DNA of 64,000 nucleotides from Chaetoderma sp. LZ-2023a (taxonomy: Eukaryota; Mollusca; Caudofoveata; Chaetodermatida; Chaetodermatidae), in assembly GCA_034401795.1 (NCBI GenBank), contig CM067366.1, positions 73,393,087-73,457,086 on the forward strand, given 5' to 3'. This document shows, one piece after another, positions 56,921-64,000 of the stretch (the first letter of the stretch is position 1; each line of letters opens with the position of its first letter). Under the pieces are notes generated by a model. That model saw nothing but the letters and a program-made list of their open reading frames with translations. It ran no database searches and had not been told where the DNA came from. The position numbers were made by a program, and so were the translations under genes.

Positions 56921-58860
56921 GTGGGGGGGGGGGGGCGGACTGCGAGCCGGACAACCCCGTTAGACGTCGAGGCGTCTATGGTGGGTGGAAGGCTCATGCG
57001 TTTCGTCGAGGCCTGGCAAGGTGTGACGTCAGACAGTCTGGTCCTGGGATGGTTATCCAAGGGTTACATGCCGGAGTGGTGGGACTTTCCACCACAAAAT
57101 CTGTCTTTGGCACCTGTCTGGACACCCGTACCAAGGGAGCCAGACAAGTTAGAAGCCGTTCAAAAGGAAGTGTCGGGGTTGCTTCTGAAGGGAGCAATAA
57201 AACCAGCAAACCGAAACACTCCAGGCTTCTATTCAAACATGTTCCTTGTCCCCAAGAGCACAGGGGGATGGAGACACATACTCAATCTCAGGCCATTAAA
57301 TTGGTTTATCCATACGCCTCGGTTCCAGATGGAAACGCCGAGGTCGGTAATGCGGGATTGAGGAAAGGAATGTGGTGTGTATCGATCGATCTGAAAAATG
57401 CATATTTCCACATTCCTATGAATCGGAGTTGGCACAGGTTTCTGAGATTTGCGTTTCAGAATCAAGTATGGGAGTTTACAGTTCTCCCGTTTGGCCTGTC
57501 GACAGCTCCGAGGGTTTTCACAAGAGTGGTCCTTGCGGTGACAGCGTTACTCAGAAAAGAGAACGTGGCGCTACACACCTACATAGACGACTGGCTGCTC
57601 AAGGCAGACTCGGCAGCCAGGTTGAACGTGGATACTGCTCTGAAGTTACTTTCAGATCTACGCTGCATAGTCAACGAGGAGAAATCCGAGTTGACGCCCA
57701 CTCAACGTTTCGTTTATTTGGGGATGCGATTCGACCTCGAGGAGGGCAGGGTTTACCCGTCAGAGCCGAGAGTGGTGTCTCTGTTAGCCATCCTCAAGAG
57801 TTTTCGAGTGGGAAACCACATTCAGGCGAGGCGGTTCCTTCAGATGCTGGGCATGATGGTCTCCATGGAGCAGGTTATCCCGTACGCTGCTCTAATGTGA
57901 AGGCCTATCCAGTTGTATCTGATGTCTCTGTGGAAACAGAGAACAGAACCCCTGTCAAAACTGGTGCCAGTTTTGGAGCCGATAATATCGCATCTTCTAT
58001 GGTGGAAACAGCGTCAGAATCTCCTATTAGGGGTTTCGCTGCACCTACCCCACCCCCAGCTGTCCGTCTACACGGATGCATCACTGGAAGGGTGGAGTGC
58101 CTGCCTGGGAGAACACCAGGTCTCGGGCACATGGACTCTCCCGGAGAGTCAGCTGCATATCAATCTGTTGGAAATGATGGCAGTGGAACTGGCGTTGGAA
58201 GAGTTCCTTCCGATGATCAGGGGCAAGGTGATATTGATACGGTCGGACAATTCGACAGTAGTATCATATATAAATCGCCAAGGCGGGACCAGGTCGCCCA
58301 CTCTGTGTATCAGGGTGTGGCACTTGATTCAATGGTGCAGGAATTACTCGGTTGTTTTGAAAGCAGCTCATATTCCTGGCTGATTGAACATTCTGGCGGA
58401 TGCTTTGTCTCGCAGACAGAGAATCCTGCCAACAGAATGGTCCCTCAACCCTCCAGTTCTGCGACGGATCTTCGAGCATTGGGGCAAACCCAACGTGGAC
58501 TTGTTCGCCACAAAGGAAAATGCTCAAATCATGACATATGTCTCGCCGATTCCAGATCCAAATGCCGTCGATACAGATGCTCTGGCGATAAGCTGGAGAG
58601 GGATGCACGCTTACGCGTACCCACCCACCATTCTTCTACGAAGGTATTTGTGAAGGTCAGGGAGGAACCGTGTCTGGTCCTGCTAATAGCGCCGTATTGG
58701 CCGAGCAGGGCGTGGTTCACGGATCTTCTAGATCTGCTGGTGGAAAATCCTGTGCAGTTGCCCGAGATTCCGAACATAATCTCCCAGGCCAAGGGACGCT
58801 TCCTACACGAGCGTCCCGAAATGTTCAAATTGACTGCGTGGATGTTATCAAACAACGTTC
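56921..58860 (+). pseudogene. DIRS reverse transcriptase-RNase H, copy 2
   Basis: Order: MPEWWDFPPQNLSLAP, LLKGAIKPAN, WRHILNLRPLNWF, then after a 1-base deletion (about 57,350) IDLKNAYFHIPM with the first catalytic Asp, FGLSTAPRVFTRV, HTYIDDWLLKAD with the catalytic pair, and RFVYLGMRF. After TGA at 57,898 comes RNase H: VYTDAS, LLEMMAVELALEEF, IRSDNSTVVSYI and, after another TGA (58,381), ILADALSRR, so all four acidic residues are visible. The C-terminal domain FEHWGKPNVDLFAT...APYWPSRAWF is completed after a shift near 58,645. Confidence 0.9.
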
Positions 58861-59856
58861 CACGTCGGAAGGCTTTTCTCGACAGGCTGCTGATTTCATC
58901 GCGGCTGCGAGAAGGAGGTCAACCTTCAAGTCATATAACAACAAGGTTAACAGATTTGCAGACTGGTGTGAAGAAAAGGGTATTGATACTTTTCAATCCA
59001 CTATCAGCAAATAGCAGACTTTCTCTGTGAGCTGGTCTTTTGAGGACTAGCTCCCGTCACAATTGCTGGATACAAGTCAGCTTTGGCATCAGTTATCCCT
59101 TGTCTAGCCAACGGGGATAGTCCAGAGGTGGCCCAGTTAAATGTGATGTTGAAGTGAATGAGCAATCTCCGACCGAGACAACCGGTAGTCATTCCAGCCT
59201 GGAGTCTATCTTTAGTGCTTAATGTACTGGCCAAGCACCCTTTCGAACCGTTGCGTTCGGCTAGTCTAAAGCATTTGACTCTAAAGGCGGTCTTTCTATT
59301 GGCAGCTTCCTCAGCTAGAAGGCGCAGTGAGATCCATGCGCTTTCGGCAGAGAGGAACCGATTTATTGTTTCTGGAGAAGGTCTGCGTCTTCTGCCAAGA
59401 GCAGAGGTTATGTCAAAGAACCAATCTTTGAGATATCCCGGCAAACCGATCATTATACCGAAGTTAACTAGGTTTGATCGTGATGCCAGTGTCTGGTGCC
59501 CGGTCCGTGCTTTGACTAAGTACAAGAAACGGACTGACTCGTTACGGTCGAACGATAGACATCTGTGGATCTGCCATAAAAAGTCTTATGGCGCCGCATC
59601 CATGGATACTATCTCTCGTTGGGTGGTCGAACGCATACAGACTACTCACGAGATGGCGACTGGGCACCAGGTGCAAGGAGTAAGGGCACACAATGTCAGA
59701 GGAATAGCCGCCTCGACCGCCCTTTGCAATGGTGTTCCGTTATAGGACATCATGGCCGTTGCACAATGGCACTGTGAGTCCTCATTTACGGATTACTATA
59801 TGAGGGATGTGTCAGACTCAGCCAATCCACTCGCTTTAGCTGTTTTGAAACGATAG
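58840..59856 (+). pseudogene. DIRS tyrosine recombinase, copy 2
   Basis: N-terminal DNA-binding part RRRSTFKSYNNKVNRFADWC, then the catalytic fold: Arg in SARRRSEIHAL, HNVRG (H-x-x-R), AQWHCESSFTDYYMRDV with the nucleophile Tyr, and a stop at 59,854. The full R...HxxR...Y set is present. Breaks are a 1-base deletion near 59,008 (TISK-stop instead of TIQQIADF), TGA at about 59,040 and 59,155, and TAG at 59,743. The ORF overlaps the end of the RT ORF in a different frame, as usual in DIRS elements. Confidence 0.9.
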
Positions 59857-60365
59857 TTAGTGACCACACTGCTTTTCACCCTTTTCTCACTTCGGTAAGA
59901 AAAGAACCTAAAGCAGGCATGGTCAGGCGAGAGGATGTCAACCAGATTGTGTCACCGATGGCCGAACCGGTGAATGGTTGGAGGCGGTACATCTGAAGTC
60001 CAATTATCATAAGGTAATTCAATAAGTGAGAGTTTCTTGTATTATGTATATGTATCATGTTCATTCATCTTATATATTCATGCTCATTCCCAGGCTAATA
60101 CATGGAATATGCAGGGAGTAGTTAACCCTCTTGGCATATTTGTGTTTTCAGGCGAGATACATGTTCGTTAGTTCTCTCCCTTTTCTTAGGAGGAAAAGGG
60201 GGGGGGGGTGGGGTGGCCTGTGACGCGAATGTGATTCGGTTCCGTGAACTTGACGGTCCTTTTAGGTCTCCGTTAGTCAAGTTTGAAGTCTAAAATCTTT
60301 CTCCAAGGGGCAAAATTAGCATTTATGGCTTGCCCCTTCCCACCAGGTTACTGATCAAATCTGGT

Positions 60366-60467
60366 GTATATCAGAAGTAACAGAATGGTGAGTATTGATC
60401 GAAGGAGAATGCAGGAAATGTCAATTTCCCTTTCTCCGAGATCTAACAATACTCACCATTCTGTTAC
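60366..60467 (+). repeat. DIRS internal complementary region
   Basis: Left part (TATATCAGAAGTAACAGAATGG...CGAAGGAGAA) is the complement of the left end. The right part (GAATGCAGGAAATGTC...TTCTGTTAC) is the complement of the right end. They meet at GAA (60,407-60,409). This junction copy is the template thought to guide joining of both ends into a circle. Confidence 0.9.
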
Positions 60468-60520
60468 GGACCCAGCCTCCCAGCCCCACGAAGGCAAGCC
60501 ATAGTTTTCTCTTGTTTGGT

Positions 60521-60718
60521 GGCTATGCAAACAATATGAGCTCTATGGTAAACGGGTACTCGGCAGTTGGGAGCCGAGTACCCGGTTCCCAGGAGTCAGT
60601 AAAGCTTTCTAAGTCTATAATCCTAGAGCCGCTGTCAGGGCCAGCTGTATATCAGAAGTAACAGAATGGTGAGTATTGTTAGATCTCGGAGAAAGGGAAA
60701 TTGACATTTCCTGCATTC
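60521..60718 (-). repeat. DIRS right inverted terminal repeat
   Basis: Complement of the left repeat plus a 37-base end-specific extension (60,682-60,718) that is represented in the internal complementary region. Carries the same hairpin (60,553-60,584). Confidence 0.92.
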
Positions 60719-60850
60719 TGAAAATTTACCACTGGAATGACTGGCTCAGTTTCGAGCCAGTCATTCCAATGGCAAATTTTCAAAAATTGTTTTCTTGATC
60801 AGTGCAGAAGCCATTTTCTGCCAGTTTGAGTGTTTTTTGAAGGATTATGA
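60719..60850 (+). mobile_element. Family 1 foldback element, right half, split by DIRS copy 2
   Basis: TGAAAATTTACCACTGGAATGACTGGCTCAGTTTCGAGCCAG and its complement, then GCAGAAGCCATTTTCTGCC. It continues the half at 53,487-53,594. Confidence 0.75.
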
Positions 60851-60971
60851 GACCACCTGTTTTTACTGACCAATTACTCACCTTCGCAGCAGGTGCTTGT
60901 TTAAAACCAAGTCCTTAAACCTTAACATGCAAGTGTCTTAATGTCAAGACAACTATACATGAAACTAACAT

Positions 60972-61052
60972 TGAATATTTTGAAAGTACTTTAACTGGAT
61001 CCTGTTGACACTGACAGCTCCCAATCAAATTAGTTTCAGAATATTAAACAGA
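60972..61052. mobile_element. Family 2 foldback element
   Basis: TTGAATATTTTGAAAGTACTTTAACTGG...CCAATCAAATTAGTTTCAGAATATTAAAC. Confidence 0.6.
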
Positions 61053-61109
61053 ATGGATCAAAATGAAATGATTTTTTTCTGCTGCGTACGAGGAAATGTC
61101 TTCTTTCTA

Positions 61110-61288
61110 ACCCTTTAACCTTTGAATTTGTTCAAGAAAATTTAAATTTTCTCATAAAAAATTGGAATAACAGGCTCGGTTATCGAGCAAGTCATTACAG
61201 CGATAAATTTTCAAAAATAGTCATTCGTCTGCAAATGAACTTTTCTCAAGATCACTGCAGAAGCCGTTTTGGCTGATATGAGTGTATC
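61110..61288 (+). mobile_element. Family 1 foldback element, left arm deleted
   Basis: Left flank TAACCCTTTAACCTTTGAATTTG is kept but the left arm is missing. Centre GGCTCGGTTATCGAGC and right part AAAAATAGTC...GCAAATGAAC are present. Confidence 0.65.
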
Positions 61289-61601
61289 CTTGTTAGGCAT
61301 AAGTAACCAATGTAGCACTCACTGAATGCGCCAAACGTTTGCAGAGTATATAGAAAAAATAATTTAAGATGGCATTCACTGATAGCATACCTGTCCTCTC
61401 CTCACCTGCATAATTTGTTGCCCCACCTACCCACCCTCATTTGCTTCTCGCTCCCAGTAACTATTTCCAAGGTTAGGTACTAATAATTCTGTGTTTTCTG
61501 GCATCAGGTTCACAATAACTAGACATGATTGAGGATAATTTGGAAGCCATCCCATCATCCTCCCATACATACCTGCCTCCAACTTGATTGTTAAACTCTA
61601 C

Positions 61602-62164
61602 CATTAACCATTTGACTCAAATTCATTCAAGAAAATTTCAATTTTCTCCTGGAGAAAATTTCCATTTGCAGACCAAGAGAAAATTATTCTTGAAAATGGA
61701 CAGCCAGATTATCTGTTATCGATCTAGTCATTCCAACTGTAAATTAAAAAAAAGTATTTTTGGTTAGCAATTGGAAATTTCTCAAGACTTCTGTGAGAAG
61801 ATTGAAATTATTTTGACCTTTAAAGGCTTAAAGGTACCGCTTTGCAAGTTAGTTATTAAACTTTTTTAAGATGAATCATTTAGTGGTCAGGATTAGTTAT
61901 CAGAATGTGAACGTAGTCAATGTCCATTTGCCAGAGGAGATTACATGTACTTTTGAAAATTTACCATTGAAATAAATGACTCAGTTATCGAGCCAGCCAT
62001 TTCAGTGAAAAATTGTTTTAAATAGCTTTCTCTTGTCCTGCAAGTATATGTAGCTGTTTCTAAAGAACACTGCAGTAGCCATTTTTGGTCTCGAAGATTA
62101 TCCATTTACAGGCCAAGAGAAGATTGTTTAAAAATAGTCTTCTCTTGGCCTGCAAATGGATATT
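61602..62164 (+). mobile_element. Three family 1 foldback elements in a row
   Basis: Copies at 61,602-61,832 (diverged arms), 61,918-62,080 and 62,098-62,164. The last is a minimal hairpin, GGCCAAGAGAAGATTGTTTAAAAATAGTCTTCTCTTGGCC with extended arms, lacking the usual centre. Confidence 0.65.
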
Positions 62165-62300
62165 TACCTAAGCAACACTTTCTATTTTCGGACAAATCGT
62201 GACCATTAAATGCTTGGGCTTTTGTAACACAACATGTACATGTATACGGTTACATCCATGTAAGCCAAATTTTTGCGTGGTGTATGACATGTATGGACGC

Positions 62301-62366
62301 TGTTGAATATTTTAAAACTAATTTCACTGGAAACATTTCAGGCAAATGAGTTTCAAACTATTGAAC
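62301..62366. mobile_element. Family 2 foldback element, short
   Basis: GTTGAATATTTTAAAACTAATTTCACTGG...GGCAAATGAGTTTCAAACTATTGAAC. Confidence 0.55.
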
Positions 62367-62552
62367 ATATTTCAGGTCTGTATTTTTACTTTTCAATTTC
62401 AATAACATGATGAACGAAATAATGCTACAGATATATAGCTCCCTCACTACTGCTAATGAATGATCTTTGAAAATTTAGATAAAATTTAGACTATTACATG
62501 TACTTACCATACTCATTGTTACTACATTGTAAGCGTTAGTAATCTGTCAGAT

Positions 62553-64000
62553 TTATTATTAGCTCACATGGCCAAGTGACCTTATGTCATGGTGACTGTC
62601 TGTCGTCCGTCAACTTTTGCTTTAAAATGCTACTCATTGACCGGTTAGCGGATTTCAACCTAATTGGGCAGGAAGGACACTAAGGAGGTAGGCATCAGAA
62701 CTTGTGTACAGAATTTTGATTGGTCAATTTTTTTCGGCGGTCATCTTGGATTTTATGAAAATATCTGCAATATCAGTTGAAAGCTTACTCAAATTCAGTG
62801 GGAAGGACCCTAGAATAGTATGCTTCAGACCTTGTATATTGAATTTTGATTGGACAATCTTTTCGGTGACCATCTTGAATTTTCCGAAAGTTGGTGGGAA
62901 ATTGTTTAAAACGCTACTCCTCATTATCTTGGGCAATTTCAGTCAGACTTGGCTGGAAGGATACTATGGTGGGAGGTTTCTGAACTTGTATACAGAATTT
63001 TGATTGGTCAATTTTTCCGGTGGCCCTCTTGGATTTTCTGAAAATCAGTTAAAAGCCTGCTGTTCATTAACCACTGGGCTGATTTCAATCCAACTCAGTG
63101 GGGAGGACCCTAAAGTAGTATGCTTGAAAACACGTATACAGAATTTTGATTGGACAATTTTTTTGGTGGCCATCTTGAATTTTCTGAAAATTGGCAGGAA
63201 ATTGTTTAAAAGGCTACTCCTCATTAACTTCTTGGGCAATTTCAGCCAGACTTGACTGGAAGGATACTAGGGCCCGGTTTCAGAACCTATACACAGAATT
63301 TTGAATGATTAAGTTTTCCGGCGGCCCTCCTGGATTTTCTGAAAATCAGTTAATAGCCTACTCTTCATTAACCTCTGGGCCGATTTCAATCAAACTCGGT
63401 GGGAAGGACCCTAGAGTTGTATGCTTCAGTACATATATACACAATTTTGAAGGGTCAATATTTTCAGTGGCCATCTTGAATTTTCCGAAAAATGACGGAA
63501 TATAATTTAAAACGCTACTCCTCATCAAGTTCTTGGACAGTTTCAACCAGACTTAGCTGGAAGGATACTAGGCTGGTAGGTTTCAGAACATGTATACAGA
63601 ATTTTGATTGGTCAGTTTTTTTCGGTGGCCATCTTGGCTTTTCTGGAAAGCCTACTCATTAACCACTGGGCTGAGCAAACTCGGAAGGCCCCTAGAGTGG
63701 TATGCTTCAGAAAGGGCCAATAGTTTCAGTGGCCATCTTGAATTTTCCGAATGATGGTAAATGGTTTAAAACGCTGCTCCTCAATAACTTCTTGGGCAAT
63801 TTCATCCAGACTTGGCTGGACCCTGTGGTGGTAGCATTCAGACCATGTATACAGAATTTTGATTGGTCAATTTTTCCAGTGGCCATCTTGAATTTTTCGA
63901 AATCTTTTTGAAATTATTTAAACGACTACTCATTAACCGCTTGGCCGATTTTAACCAAAGTCAACTTGACGGACCCTAGTCTGGTATACTTCAGAACTTA
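62553..64000 (+). repeat. Tandem array, ~150-bp monomer in ~300-bp dimers
   Basis: The lead-in TTAGCTCACATGGCCAAGTGACC is followed by at least nine monomers. Each contains GAATTTTGATTGGTCAATTTTT, GGTGGCCATCTTGGATTTTC and GGGCTGATTTCAA. Monomer starts are near 62,710, 62,841, 62,995, 63,141, 63,295, 63,442, 63,598, 63,715 and 63,854. Alternate monomers are more alike (about 300 bases apart). Overlapping open frames on both strands follow the monomer period and are not convincing genes. The array runs past the window edge. Confidence 0.85.

Larger units (their letters stand above)
53595..60718 (+). mobile_element. DIRS-like retroelement, copy 2 (complete structure, 7.1 kb)
   Basis: The architecture of a DIRS1-group element is complete: left ITR, Gag-like ORF, RT-RNase H, tyrosine recombinase, internal complementary region (ICR) and right ITR. 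DIRS elements integrate through a circular intermediate by tyrosine recombinase and make no target duplication, and none is seen. The host site is a family 1 foldback element. Every ORF carries breaks (1-base deletions near 57,350 and 59,008, CGA to TGA at 57,898, TGA at 58,381, TAG at 59,743), so the element is not autonomous now. It lies in sense orientation in THOC2 intron 4. Its 54.8-56.8 kb part is clearly more GC-rich than the surroundings. Confidence 0.93.

Noticed and set aside
57372..59030. 552-codon open frame, the longest in the window
   Set aside because: Most of it is out of frame with the RT-RNase H motifs it overlaps; only its last ~120 codons coincide with the true DIRS reading frame.
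62704..63911. Series of 60-100 codon open frames on both strands at the right edge
   Set aside because: They recur with the tandem repeat period and overlap on opposite strands; no known domain.

Overview
This is a window of an animal nuclear genome, most likely a marine invertebrate. It is AT-rich, full of long di- and trinucleotide microsatellites, and dominated by transposable elements (TEs) of kinds common in such genomes: CR1-type LINEs, DIRS tyrosine-recombinase retroelements, hAT- and piggyBac-like non-autonomous elements, and an LTR-like repeat. The phylum cannot be fixed from the sequence.

One host gene can be recognised. Four small plus-strand exons (27,771-27,835; 42,967-43,120; 46,946-46,997; 51,786-51,856) have correct splice sites and join in compatible phases. 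They encode about 114 residues that align without a gap, from about residue 9 of this protein onward, to the N-terminus of THOC2 as I remember it (the scaffold of the THO/TREX mRNA-export complex). The gene continues beyond the right edge. Everything from 27.8 kb to 64 kb is therefore transcribed intron, and its introns of about 15.1, 3.8, 4.8 and more than 12 kb are nearly all TE sequence.

1-27.6 kb, upstream of THOC2: one arm of a 1-kb inverted repeat whose partner is at 30.4-31.4 kb; simple and minisatellite repeats (1.3-5.1 kb); several decayed LINEs; and three copies of a ~3-kb repeat without coding capacity (A 13.5-16.4 kb plus, B 18.6-21.6 kb minus, C 22.9-26.0 kb plus). Copy C is a clean insertion in a LINE with a 5-bp target duplication. 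Copies A and C carry a compact promoter: CRE, E-box, heat-shock element, two inverted CCAAT boxes, CRE and TATA. The heat-shock element in A is a perfect five-unit site.

27.8-64 kb, THOC2 introns: a LINE endonuclease fragment; the second inverted-repeat arm; a broken DIRS element (32.3-37.2 kb) split by a 1.3-kb hAT element with an exact 8-bp duplication; many foldback elements of two families (one with TTAA/CCC ends, piggyBac-like); a possible solo LTR; minisatellites; a nearly complete DIRS element (53.6-60.7 kb) with inverted terminal repeats, internal complementary region, Gag, RT-RNase H and tyrosine recombinase, all carrying frameshifts or stops; and at the right edge a ~150-bp/300-bp tandem array.

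No intact TE open reading frame was found. Positions of repeat boundaries were read by eye and may be off by several bases.
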